Shown here in pieces: positions 26,751-34,691 of a DNA stretch of 60,869 nt. The position numbers and the translations under genes are program-made. The notes below the pieces were generated by a model that saw nothing but the letters and a program-made list of their open reading frames with translations, was not told the origin of the DNA and did no database searches. Numbering within the stretch: position 1 is the first letter of the stretch; every line of letters begins with the position of its first letter. The stretch is from Mycobacterium sp. 1081908.1 (GTDB lineage: Bacteria; Actinomycetota; Actinomycetes; Mycobacteriales; Mycobacteriaceae): NCBI RefSeq assembly GCF_001673535.1, contig NZ_LZLY01000148.1, forward strand, positions 1 through 60,869, in the 5' to 3' direction.

Positions 26751-27901
26751 CGGCTGCGCTCAACAAGGGAGAGCTGTTCGCCTCCTTTGACGTCGACGCG
26801 TTCGAGGTTCCGCACGGCCGCGACGAGCTGTGGCGGTTCACCCCGTTGCGGCGGCTGCGCGGGCTGCACGACGGCTCCGCCAACGCCACCGGCCGGGCGG
26901 GAATTGACGTGGCCGAGCGGCCCGGCGTCCGGGTCGAGACCGTCCGCCGCGGCGACGAGCGGCTCGGCCAGGGCGGCCCCCCCGCCGATCGGGTTGCCGC
27001 CCAGGCGTTTTCGTCGTTCAACGCCGCGACCGTGGTCACCGTCGGCCGCGACACCCGGATCGCCGAGCCGATCAACGTCACCATCACCGGGCCCGGCGAG
27101 GGCGCGGTGGCCTACGGGCACCTGCAGATCCGCGTCGAGGAGCTCGGCGAGGCGGTGCTGGTCATCGACCAGCGCGGCGGCGGAACCTACGCCGACAACG
27201 TCGAATTCGTCGTAGACGACGCCGCCCGGCTTACCGTCGTGTGGATCGCCGACTGGGCCGACGACATGGTGCACGTGAGCGCGCACCACGCCCGGCTGGG
27301 CAAGGACTCGGTGCTGCGCCACGTCACCGTCACGCTGGGCGGTGAGGTCGTGCGGATGTCGGCCAACGTGCGGTTTTCCGGACCCGGCGGCGACGCCGAG
27401 TTGCTGGGCCTGTACTTCGCCGACGACGGCCAGCACCTGGAGTCGCGGCTGCTGGTGGACCACGCGCGGCCCGACTGCCGCTCCAACGTGCTGTACAAGG
27501 GTGCGCTGCAAGGGGATCCGGATTCCGCGCTGCCCGACGCCCACACCGTCTGGGTGGGCGACGTGCTGATCCGCGCCGAAGCCACCGGCACCGACACCTT
27601 CGAGGTGAACCGCAACCTGGTGCTCACCGACGGGGCGCGCGCCGACTCGGTGCCCAACCTCGAGATCGAGACCGGCGAGATCGCCGGCGCCGGACACGCC
27701 AGCGCCACCGGGCGTTTCGACGACGAACAGCTGTTTTACCTGCGCTCGCGCGGCATCCCGGAGGACCAGGCCCGCCGCCTGGTGATCCGCGGGTTCTTCG
27801 GGGAGATCATCTCCAAGATCGCCGTGCCCGAGGTGCGCGAACGCCTGACCGCAGCCATTGAAACCGAACTGGCCATCACGGAGAAGACCACAACCCCATG
27901 A
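26747..27901 (+). CDS. sufD: Fe-S cluster assembly subunit SufD
   Basis: 384 residues, a paralogue of SufB. The N-terminal part has WRFTPLRRLRGL; the beta-helix core includes SHHAR-like AHHARLGKDS and VLYKGAL; the C-terminal GRFDDEQLFYLRSRGIPEDQARRLVIRGFFGEI is the family's end motif. SufD pairs with SufB and one SufC dimer in the scaffold complex. The start ATG at 26747 overlaps the sufB stop, and its own stop overlaps sufC. Confidence 0.96.
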   Translation: MTAALNKGELFASFDVDAFEVPHGRDELWRFTPLRRLRGLHDGSANATGRAGIDVAERPGVRVETVRRGDERLGQGGPPADRVAAQAFSSFNAATVVTVGRDTRIAEPINVTITGPGEGAVAYGHLQIRVEELGEAVLVIDQRGGGTYADNVEFVVDDAARLTVVWIADWADDMVHVSAHHARLGKDSVLRHVTVTLGGEVVRMSANVRFSGPGGDAELLGLYFADDGQHLESRLLVDHARPDCRSNVLYKGALQGDPDSALPDAHTVWVGDVLIRAEATGTDTFEVNRNLVLTDGARADSVPNLEIETGEIAGAGHASATGRFDDEQLFYLRSRGIPEDQARRLVIRGFFGEIISKIAVPEVRERLTAAIETELAITEKTTTP

Positions 27902-28680
27902 CGACACTAGAAATCAAAGACCTGCACGTCAGCGTCGACGACCCGAACGCCGCCGAGGGGGAGCGCGAGATCCCCATCCTCAAGGGCGTGGACCTCACGG
28001 TGAAATCCGGTGAGACGCATGCCCTGATGGGTCCGAACGGGTCCGGGAAGTCGACGCTGTCCTACGCGATCGCCGGCCACCCCAAGTACCGGGTCACCTC
28101 CGGGTCGATCACGCTGGACGGCGAGGACGTGCTGGCGATGAGCGTCGACGAGCGCGCGCGTGCCGGGATATTCCTGGCGATGCAGTATCCCGTCGAGGTC
28201 CCCGGGGTCTCGGTCTCGAACTTCCTGCGCTCGGCCGCGACGGCCGTCCGCGGCGAGGCCCCGAAGCTGCGCCACTGGGTCAAAGAGGTCAAGGGCGCGA
28301 TGACGTCCCTCGAGATCGACCCCGTCTTCGCCGAGCGCAGCGTCAACGAGGGCTTCTCCGGCGGCGAGAAGAAGCGCCACGAGATCCTGCAGCTGGAACT
28401 GCTCAAGCCCAAGATCGCGATCCTCGACGAGACCGACTCCGGGCTGGACGTCGATGCCCTGCGAGTGGTCAGCGAGGGCGTGAACCGCTACGCCCAAACC
28501 GAGCACGGCGGGATCCTGCTGATCACGCACTACACCCGCATCCTGCGCTACATCCATCCGGAGTACGTGCACGTGTTCGTGGGCGGCCGCATCGCCGAGT
28601 CCGGCGGTTCGGAGCTGGCCGACGAGCTCGAGCAGAACGGCTACGTGCGCTTCTCCCAAGCGGCGGCCACCGGGGCCTGA
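27898..28680 (+). CDS. sufC: Fe-S assembly ATPase SufC
   Basis: 260 residues, an ABC-type ATPase. Walker A GPNGSGKST is at residues 45-53, the signature is FSGGEKKRHEI, and Walker B is IAILDETDSGLD, with the SufC-specific Asp-Ser-Gly. ATP binding drives rearrangement of SufB-SufD so that the cluster site opens. It is soluble. It overlaps sufD by 4 bases and is followed 2 bases later by sufS. Confidence 0.97.
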   Translation: MTTLEIKDLHVSVDDPNAAEGEREIPILKGVDLTVKSGETHALMGPNGSGKSTLSYAIAGHPKYRVTSGSITLDGEDVLAMSVDERARAGIFLAMQYPVEVPGVSVSNFLRSAATAVRGEAPKLRHWVKEVKGAMTSLEIDPVFAERSVNEGFSGGEKKRHEILQLELLKPKIAILDETDSGLDVDALRVVSEGVNRYAQTEHGGILLITHYTRILRYIHPEYVHVFVGGRIAESGGSELADELEQNGYVRFSQAAATGA

Positions 28681-28682
28681 CC

Positions 28683-29918
28683 ATGCTGGACGTCGCGGCC
28701 GTCCGTGCCGATTTCCCGATCCTCAAGCGCATCATGCGCGGGGGAAATCAGTTGGCATACCTCGATTCCGGCGCGACCTCGCAGCGTCCGCTGCAGGTGC
28801 TCGACGCCGAGCGGGAGTTCCTGCTGAACTCCAACGGCGCGGTGCATCGCGGCGCGCACCAGCTGATGGAGGAGGCCACCGACGCCTACGAGCAGGGCCG
28901 GTCCGACATCGCCGCCTTCGTGGGCGCCGACGCCGACGAATTGGTGTTCACCAAGAACGCGACCGAGGCGCTCAACCTGGTGTCGTACGTGCTGGGCGAC
29001 AATCGTTTCCAGCACGCCGTCGGGCCCGGCGACGTCATCGTCACCACCGAGCTCGAGCATCACGCGAACCTGGTCCCGTGGCAGGAGCTGGCCCGGCGCA
29101 CCGGAGCGACGTTGCGCTGGTACGGCGTGACCGACGACGGGCGCATCGATCTCGACTCGTTGCAACTCGACGAGCGGGTCAAAGTCGTTGCGTTCAGCCA
29201 TCATTCCAACGTCACCGGCGCGCTCGCACCGGTCGGCGAGCTGGTCGGCCGCGCCAAGGCCGTGGGCGCGCTGACCGTGCTGGACGCCTGCCAGTCGGTG
29301 CCGCACCGGCCGGTCGATTTCCACGCGCTCGACGTCGACTTCGCGGCGTTCTCCGGCCACAAGATGCTGGGCCCCAACGGGATCGGCGTGTTGTACGGGC
29401 GCGGCGAGCTGTTGTCGGCCGCGCCCCCGTTCCTCACCGGCGGGTCGATGATCGAGACGGTGGCCATGGAGGTCAGCACCTACGCGGCGCCGCCGCAGCG
29501 TTTCGAGGCCGGCACCCCGATGACCTCCCAGGTCGTCGGATTGGCCGCCGCCGCACGCTATCTCGGCGCCATCGGCATGGACGCCGTCCAGGCCCACGAA
29601 CGCGAGCTGGTGGCCGCGACCATCGACGGCCTGTCCGGCATCGACGGTCTGCGTATCGTCGGCCCGACGTCGACGGAGGACCGGGGCTCGCCGGTGGCGT
29701 TCGTCGTCGACGGCGTGCACGCCCACGACGTCGGCCAGGTGCTCGACGACGACGGCGTCGCGGTGCGGGTGGGGCACCACTGCGCGTTGCCGCTGCACCG
29801 CAGGTTCGGCGTGGCGGCGACCGCGCGGGCGTCGTTCGCGGTCTACAACACCCGCGACGAGGTCGAGCGACTGGTGGCCGGCGTGCGACGCGCGCTGGAT
29901 TTCTTTGGGAGAGACTGA
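28683..29918 (+). CDS. sufS: Cysteine desulfurase SufS
   Basis: 411 residues, a group II PLP-dependent cysteine desulfurase. It removes sulfur from cysteine as a persulfide for cluster assembly. The PLP Lys is Lys227 in SGHKMLGPNG, and the persulfide-forming Cys is Cys367 in HHCALPLHRRFG. HHSNVTGAL and DACQSVPH also match the fold. It is called csd in M. tuberculosis (Rv1464). Its partner SufU follows directly and takes the sulfur. Confidence 0.97.
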   Translation: MLDVAAVRADFPILKRIMRGGNQLAYLDSGATSQRPLQVLDAEREFLLNSNGAVHRGAHQLMEEATDAYEQGRSDIAAFVGADADELVFTKNATEALNLVSYVLGDNRFQHAVGPGDVIVTTELEHHANLVPWQELARRTGATLRWYGVTDDGRIDLDSLQLDERVKVVAFSHHSNVTGALAPVGELVGRAKAVGALTVLDACQSVPHRPVDFHALDVDFAAFSGHKMLGPNGIGVLYGRGELLSAAPPFLTGGSMIETVAMEVSTYAAPPQRFEAGTPMTSQVVGLAAAARYLGAIGMDAVQAHERELVAATIDGLSGIDGLRIVGPTSTEDRGSPVAFVVDGVHAHDVGQVLDDDGVAVRVGHHCALPLHRRFGVAATARASFAVYNTRDEVERLVAGVRRALDFFGRD

Positions 29919-29920
29919 CG

Positions 29921-30382
29921 TTGCGTCTCGAGCAGATCTATCAGGACGTGATCCTCGATCACTACAAGCATCCGCAGCACCGGGGGCTGCGGGAGCCGTA
30001 CGGCGCACAGGTGTACCACGTCAACCCGGTGTGCGGTGACGAAATCACCCTGCGGATCGCCCTGTCCGACGACGGCGAGACCGTCACCGACGTCTCGTAC
30101 GACGGGCAGGGCTGTTCGATCAGCCAGGCGTCCACGTCGGTGCTGACCCAGCAGGTGATCGGCCGCAGCGTCGGCGAGGCGCTGAAGACCCTCACCGCGT
30201 TCAGCGAGATGGTGTCCTCGCGCGGCACCATCGAGGGCGACGAGGACGTGTTGGGCGACGGGGTCGCGTTCGCGGGAGTCGCCAAGTATCCGGCGCGGGT
30301 GAAATGCGCGCTGCTCGGATGGATGGCTTTCAAGGACGCACTCGCTCAGGCGAGTGCGGGTGTTGAGGAGGACCAAAAATGA
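29921..30382 (+). CDS. sufU: Zinc-dependent sulfurtransferase SufU
   Basis: 153 residues from the TTG start. The NPVCGDEI, GQGCSISQAS and VKCALLGW motifs carry the Cys and Asp ligands of the SufU zinc site, which accepts persulfide from SufS. TTG at 29921 is chosen, with GGGAGAG about 8 bases upstream. An in-frame CTG at 29915 overlaps the sufS stop exactly where the M. tuberculosis protein begins (MTLRLEQ), so the ancestral overlapping start may have become CTG. The start is therefore uncertain by two codons. Confidence 0.93.
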   Translation: MRLEQIYQDVILDHYKHPQHRGLREPYGAQVYHVNPVCGDEITLRIALSDDGETVTDVSYDGQGCSISQASTSVLTQQVIGRSVGEALKTLTAFSEMVSSRGTIEGDEDVLGDGVAFAGVAKYPARVKCALLGWMAFKDALAQASAGVEEDQK

Positions 30383-30726
30383 GCGAAACCACCGCACCGA
30401 GCGACGAGTTCCTCGCCGACGTGGAGGAGGCGATGCGCGACGTCGTCGACCCCGAACTCGGCATCAACGTCGTCGACCTCGGGCTGGTCTACGGCCTCAA
30501 CGTCGAAGAGGGCGACGAGGGAACCGTCGCCCTGATCGATATGACGTTGACGTCGGCGGCGTGCCCGCTGACCGACGTCATCGAGGACCAGTCGCGCAGC
30601 GCGCTGGTGGGCAGCGGCCTGGTCGACGACCTGCGGATCAACTGGGTGTGGAACCCGCCCTGGGGCCCCGACAAGATCACCGAGGACGGGCGCGAGCAGC
30701 TGCGCGCGCTCGGCTTCACCGTCTAG
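30379..30726 (+). CDS. sufT: Fe-S maturation factor of the DUF59/MIP18 family (SufT-like)
   Basis: 115 residues. The core VVDPELGINVVDLGLVYGL and the conserved Cys in MTLTSAACPLTD define the DUF59 (MIP18-like) family, whose members help deliver or mature Fe-S clusters. It is the last gene of the suf operon and overlaps sufU by 4 bases (ATGA). Corresponds to Rv1466. The exact biochemical step is not shown by sequence. Confidence 0.9.
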   Translation: MSETTAPSDEFLADVEEAMRDVVDPELGINVVDLGLVYGLNVEEGDEGTVALIDMTLTSAACPLTDVIEDQSRSALVGSGLVDDLRINWVWNPPWGPDKITEDGREQLRALGFTV

Positions 30727-30741
30727 TCCCCGCCCTTCCGG

Positions 30742-31488
30742 TCACAGATGGAAGGGGAGGTGGGGCAGATGCAGGTGATGATGCGGGTGACCCATCGGCG
30801 GGCAGGCCTCCAGGCTGATCGTCATCGCGTGCAGCACCCCGGCGTCCTGAGTTCCCTGCGCCCCCAAGCACTTCCCGTTCGTGATCGCCCCGGCTTCTGA
30901 AGCCGTCTGCTTCCGATACGTCGTCGTGTTCGCGACCGTCACGTTCGTGGGCGTCGGTTGCGCGCCGATCCCGCTGACGGCGATGGTGTTACCGGAGACC
31001 GAGCTGACCGTGCCGTAGAAGCCGGCGGGCGGCGGGCACTTGCCGTCGACGGCGGGGGTGACGGTCACCGATTGCGCGGTGACGGCGCCCGGGGTGGGCG
31101 CGCTCTGCGGGGTGGCGCGCACGTTGACGCAGCTGCCGGGGGTGACGTCGGCCAGCTGGGCCGGCGTGGTCTCGACGACCCTGGTCTGCGGCGTGAAGTC
31201 CACGGTGGCCGATCCGGTCCGCGTCCTGAGCCCGATGGTGCCGCCCGACACCGACTGGACCAGTCCCTCGACGTAGTCCTTGGCGGCGGGGGGCGGCGCG
31301 GGGAGCGGCGGGGGTGGCTGGCCGGCCGCGGGGCTGCGCGGGATCGCCGTCACGGTCGGTTTTCCGGTGCTGCCGGTGTTGCTCGCCGTGCCGCCCGAGT
31401 GGCACATGGCGACGCTCAACGCGATGAATGCGACGACCGCGACAAGCGCGATCTGAGCCAGTCGCGGCTTGACTGTCCTGGCAGGCAT
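30742..31488 (-). CDS. Exported DUF5666-type repeat protein 1
   Basis: 248 residues. It has a basic N terminus followed by a hydrophobic segment (residues about 11-28) ending in SVAMC; this resembles a lipobox, but Met at -1 is unusual, so lipidation is doubtful. A Pro-rich linker leads to two beta-rich modules of the DUF5666 kind (VEGLVQSVSGGTIGLR and YGTVSSVSGNTIAVSG), each followed by a Cys pair (GSC and GKC type), then a His-rich tail. It is a tandem paralogue of the gene upstream at 31567-32325. Probably surface-exposed; function unknown. It converges on the suf operon end, 15 bases away. Confidence 0.8.
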   Translation of the reverse strand: MPARTVKPRLAQIALVAVVAFIALSVAMCHSGGTASNTGSTGKPTVTAIPRSPAAGQPPPPLPAPPPAAKDYVEGLVQSVSGGTIGLRTRTGSATVDFTPQTRVVETTPAQLADVTPGSCVNVRATPQSAPTPGAVTAQSVTVTPAVDGKCPPPAGFYGTVSSVSGNTIAVSGIGAQPTPTNVTVANTTTYRKQTASEAGAITNGKCLGAQGTQDAGVLHAMTISLEACPPMGHPHHHLHLPHLPFHL

Positions 31489-31517
31489 CGACGCGGCTCC
31501 GATCGTGAGGCGGGTCC

Positions 31518-31534
31518 GAGCGGGGTACCCGCTC
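31518..31534. promoter_or_regulatory. Palindrome upstream of DUF5666 gene 1
   Basis: GAGCGGG-GTA-CCCGCTC is a perfect 7-base-arm inverted repeat starting 30 bases upstream of the ATG at 31488. The 11-base core GTACCCGCTCG recurs upstream of the paralogue, at 32349-32359. It may be a shared operator or a remnant of the duplication. Confidence 0.4.
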
Positions 31535-31566
31535 GCACCCAGGCATTCACCGTCCCGTAACCAGGA

Positions 31567-32325
31567 TCACCCGCGCGGCTTGCCCGGGCACTTCCCGTCG
31601 ACCGCCGCCCGCACGTTGATGCTCGTCGCCTGCAGCGTGCCGCCGTTGTCCAGGCTGCCGCGCGCGGTGACGCACTTGCCCTGCGCGATCGCGTCGGGAG
31701 TGGCGGTCGCCAGCTTCGAGTACTTGGTCTGGTCGTCGACCGTCACCGGCGTCTGCGTGCTGTTACCGCTGGCGTCGGTGCCCGCGACGGTGATGGTGTT
31801 ACCGGTCACCGAGGCGACCGAGCCCGCCAGCGGCTTCGGCTTGGCGGGCGCCGGCGACGGCGAACCGGAGGGCGGCGGGGTGGTGGAACCCTGCCCGGAT
31901 CCCTTGGCCGGGGGGCAGGTGCCGTTGACGGAGGGGCTGACCCGGACCGACGCGGCGGTGGTGGGCTGCCCGGTCTGGACCTCCTTGGTGGGCCGCACGG
32001 TGACGCAGCTGCCCTGGGTGACGTCGCTCAGCGTGGCCGGAGCGACCTCGGTGACCTTGGTGGTGGACGTGAAGTTCACGGCGGCGCTGCTGTTGTCGTC
32101 CTTGGTGACGCGGATCGAGTTGCCCGCCACCGACGCGATCAGGCCGCTGACCTTGGCCTCGCCCTGGGGCGGTGCCTGCGAGGTGGCGGTCGAGGTCACC
32201 GTGGACGTGGACGTCGACGTCGGGCTGGATTGATTCGACGAACCGCAGGCGGCGACGGACAGCGCGGCGGCTCCGGTGACGGCGAGGATGGCGAGGCGGG
32301 TTGCTGGTATCAACGTTTTCCCCAT
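31567..32325 (-). CDS. Lipoprotein with DUF5666-type repeats 2
   Basis: 252 residues. The signal peptide ends in a proper lipobox LSVAAC followed by Gly-Ser-Ser, so it is probably a lipoprotein anchored outside the plasma membrane. A Ser/Thr-rich linker leads to two DUF5666-type modules (VSGLIASVAGNSIRVT and LAGSVASVTGNTITVAG) with GSC, GTC, GKC and GKC Cys residues that mirror its neighbour. ATG at 32325 gives the best signal peptide, although no strong ribosome site is visible. It is a tandem paralogue of the gene at 30742-31488. Function unknown. Confidence 0.85.
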   Translation of the reverse strand: MGKTLIPATRLAILAVTGAAALSVAACGSSNQSSPTSTSTSTVTSTATSQAPPQGEAKVSGLIASVAGNSIRVTKDDNSSAAVNFTSTTKVTEVAPATLSDVTQGSCVTVRPTKEVQTGQPTTAASVRVSPSVNGTCPPAKGSGQGSTTPPPSGSPSPAPAKPKPLAGSVASVTGNTITVAGTDASGNSTQTPVTVDDQTKYSKLATATPDAIAQGKCVTARGSLDNGGTLQATSINVRAAVDGKCPGKPRG

Positions 32326-32381
32326 TCGTGAGCTGGACCACGAAAGGTGTACCCGCTCGAGCTGTGCCGGAACTGTGAGTC

Positions 32382-34208
32382 TCAGAACGCGTCTTCGGAC
32401 ACCCGCATGATGTCGTCGTCGATGGACTCGAGGACCCTGCGCTGCGCGCTCAGCCTGGGCAGCATGTTCTTGGCGAAGAACGACGCCGTCGCGATCTTGC
32501 CCCGATAGAAGCCGGCGTCGCTCGCGGAAGCGTCGGCCAGCGCGGCATGGGCGACACCGGCCTGCACCAGCAACCGCCAGCCGATCAGCAGGTCGCCGAC
32601 CGCCAGCAGGTAGCGCACCGATCCCAGCCCCACCTTGTAGATCTCGGTCGGGTGCTGCGTGGCCGACATCAGATAGCCGGTCAGCGCGCCCGTCATCGCG
32701 GTGACGTCGTCGAGCGCCGCCTGCACCAGCTCCGCCTGCGGTTTCAGCGCCTCGTCGCAGGCGTCGACGGTGCTGCTGATCTGCGCCACCAAAAACTGCA
32801 GGGCCTGGCCGTGGTCGCGAACGATCTTGCGGAAGAAGAAATCGAGCGCCTGGATGGCGGTGGTGCCCTCGTAGAGCGAATCGATCTTGGAGTCGCGGAT
32901 GTACTGCTCGAGCGGATAGTCGCTCAGGAAGCCCGAGCCCCCCAGCGTCTGCAGCGACTCGGTCAGGATCTCGTAGGCCCGCTCCGAGCTCACCCCCTTG
33001 ACGATCGGTAGCAGCAGGTCGTCTATGCGGTGCGCCATGTCGGCGTCGGCGCCCGAAACCCGTTGCGCCACATGGGGATCCTGATGCGCGGCGGCGTACA
33101 TGTAAAGCGCCCGCAGGCCCTCGGCGTACGCCTTCTGGGTCATCAGGCTGCGACGCACGTCGGGGTGGTGCATGATCGTGACCCGCGGCGCGGTCTTGTC
33201 GGTCATCTGGGTGAGGTCGGCTCCTTGCACGCGCTCCTTGGCGAAGGCCAGCGCGTTCAGGTAGCCCGTGGACAGGGTGCCCGCGGCCTTTACCCCGATC
33301 GTCATGCGGGCCTGCTCGATCACGGTGAACATCTGCGCGATCCCGTTGTGCACGTCGCCGACGAGGTAGCCGACGGCGGGCACGTCGCCGTCGCCGAAGG
33401 TCAGTTCGCACGTCGGCGACGACTTGATGCCCATCTTGTGTTCCAGCCCGGTGGCGAAAACGCCGTTGCGGGAACCGAGTTCGAACGTCTCGGGGTCGAA
33501 CAGATACTTGGGCACGTAGAACAGGCTCAACCCCTTGGTGCCCGGTCCGGCGCCCTCCGGCCGGGCCAGCACGAGGTGGAAGATGTTCTCGGCGGTGTCG
33601 CCCACGTCGCCGCCGGAAATGAACCGCTTGACGCCCTCGATGTGCCAGGTGCCGTCGGGTTGCTCGATGGCCTTGGCGCGGCCCGCCCCGACGTCGGATC
33701 CGGCGTCGGGCTCGGTGAGCACCATGGTGGCCTGCCAACCGCGCTCCACACCGACCGCGGCCCACTGCCGTTGCTGCTCGTTGCCCTCCTCGTAGAGCGC
33801 CTGGGCCATGAACGGGCCGAAGTTGAAGAAGTTCGCGGAGGGGTTGGCGCACAGGATCATTTCGTTGACCGCCCAGGCCAGCGCGCGCGGTGCCGGCATG
33901 CCGCCGATCTCCTCGGCCAGGCCCAGCCGCCACCACCCGGCCTCCTTGATCGCGCGCACCGTCTTGGCCAGCTCGTCGGGCACGCTGATCTTGTGTTCGA
34001 CGGGGTCGAACACCGGCGGGTTGCGGTCGGCGGCGGCGAAGGACTCCGCGACAGGCCCCTCCGCGAGGCGCGCGGCCTCGGCCAGGATCGTCCGAACGGT
34101 GTCCTCGTCGAGGTCGGTGTAGTTTCCGGCGCCGAGCACGGCGCCCAGTCCGAGGACCTCGAACAGGTTGAACTCGAGATCGCGGACGTTGGCGATGTAG
34201 TGCCCCAA
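32382..34208 (-). CDS. fadE15: Acyl-CoA dehydrogenase FadE15-like
   Basis: 608 residues, the long class of mycobacterial acyl-CoA dehydrogenases. The FAD/substrate motifs are MVLTEPDAGSDVG and WHIEGVKRFISGGD, and the catalytic-base region is YEGTTAIQALDF, where the Glu fits this class. It should introduce a trans-2 double bond into an acyl-CoA; chain length is unknown. The TTG start at 34208 is chosen because GGAGGGG lies just upstream and the protein then begins LGHYIANVRDLEFN as in Rv1467c. It is divergent from the thioredoxin gene. Confidence 0.92.
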   Translation of the reverse strand: MGHYIANVRDLEFNLFEVLGLGAVLGAGNYTDLDEDTVRTILAEAARLAEGPVAESFAAADRNPPVFDPVEHKISVPDELAKTVRAIKEAGWWRLGLAEEIGGMPAPRALAWAVNEMILCANPSANFFNFGPFMAQALYEEGNEQQRQWAAVGVERGWQATMVLTEPDAGSDVGAGRAKAIEQPDGTWHIEGVKRFISGGDVGDTAENIFHLVLARPEGAGPGTKGLSLFYVPKYLFDPETFELGSRNGVFATGLEHKMGIKSSPTCELTFGDGDVPAVGYLVGDVHNGIAQMFTVIEQARMTIGVKAAGTLSTGYLNALAFAKERVQGADLTQMTDKTAPRVTIMHHPDVRRSLMTQKAYAEGLRALYMYAAAHQDPHVAQRVSGADADMAHRIDDLLLPIVKGVSSERAYEILTESLQTLGGSGFLSDYPLEQYIRDSKIDSLYEGTTAIQALDFFFRKIVRDHGQALQFLVAQISSTVDACDEALKPQAELVQAALDDVTAMTGALTGYLMSATQHPTEIYKVGLGSVRYLLAVGDLLIGWRLLVQAGVAHAALADASASDAGFYRGKIATASFFAKNMLPRLSAQRRVLESIDDDIMRVSEDAF

Positions 34209-34331
34209 CGGATTCCCCTCCCGCCCGATTGAATCAGCGCCAAGTCTGTCGGACGTGGGAAAACGTACGCAACCGTAAGTACGGCCAGAGCCCCCGGGAA
34301 CATCGCGTCGGTTACCGGCGTTAAGTGCTCT

Positions 34332-34691
34332 GTGACAACACGCGATCTCACTGCCGAGCAGTTCAACGAGACCATCGAGGCCAACGACATCGTGCTGGTG
34401 GACTTCTGGGCCTCCTGGTGCGGCCCGTGCCGCCAGTTCGCCCCGACGTTCCAGGCGTCCTCGGAGGAGCACCCGGACATCGTCTACGCCAAGGTCGACA
34501 CCGAGGCCGAGCAACAGCTCGCGGCGGCCGCCCAGATCAGGTCCATCCCCACGCTGATGGCCTTCAAGAAGGGCAAGCTGCTCTTCAACCAGGCCGGTGC
34601 GCTACCGCCGGCCGCCCTGGAGGACCTGGTTCAGCAAATCAAGGCCTTCGACATCGAAGCGGCCGAGGCCACCCAGTCCGACCGGGCCTAA
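34332..34691 (+). CDS. trxA: Thioredoxin
   Basis: 119 residues, a single thioredoxin fold. The redox motif WASWCGPC is at residues 26-33, the cis-Pro loop is RSIPTLMAF, and the C-terminal helix is extended by about ten residues. It is a cytosolic disulfide reductant and corresponds to Rv1470. In M. tuberculosis trxB1 follows it; here a papA-like gene lies tail to tail with it, overlapping by 4 bases. GTG start at 34332. Confidence 0.93.
   Translation: MTTRDLTAEQFNETIEANDIVLVDFWASWCGPCRQFAPTFQASSEEHPDIVYAKVDTEAEQQLAAAAQIRSIPTLMAFKKGKLLFNQAGALPPAALEDLVQQIKAFDIEAAEATQSDRA

Noticed and set aside
32345..32370. GGGTAC with an upstream AGTTC on the minus strand as a SigF-type promoter of the DUF5666 lipoprotein
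   Set aside because: The -35 part matches at only three of five bases, and the paralogue with the same GGGTAC has no matching -35 element.
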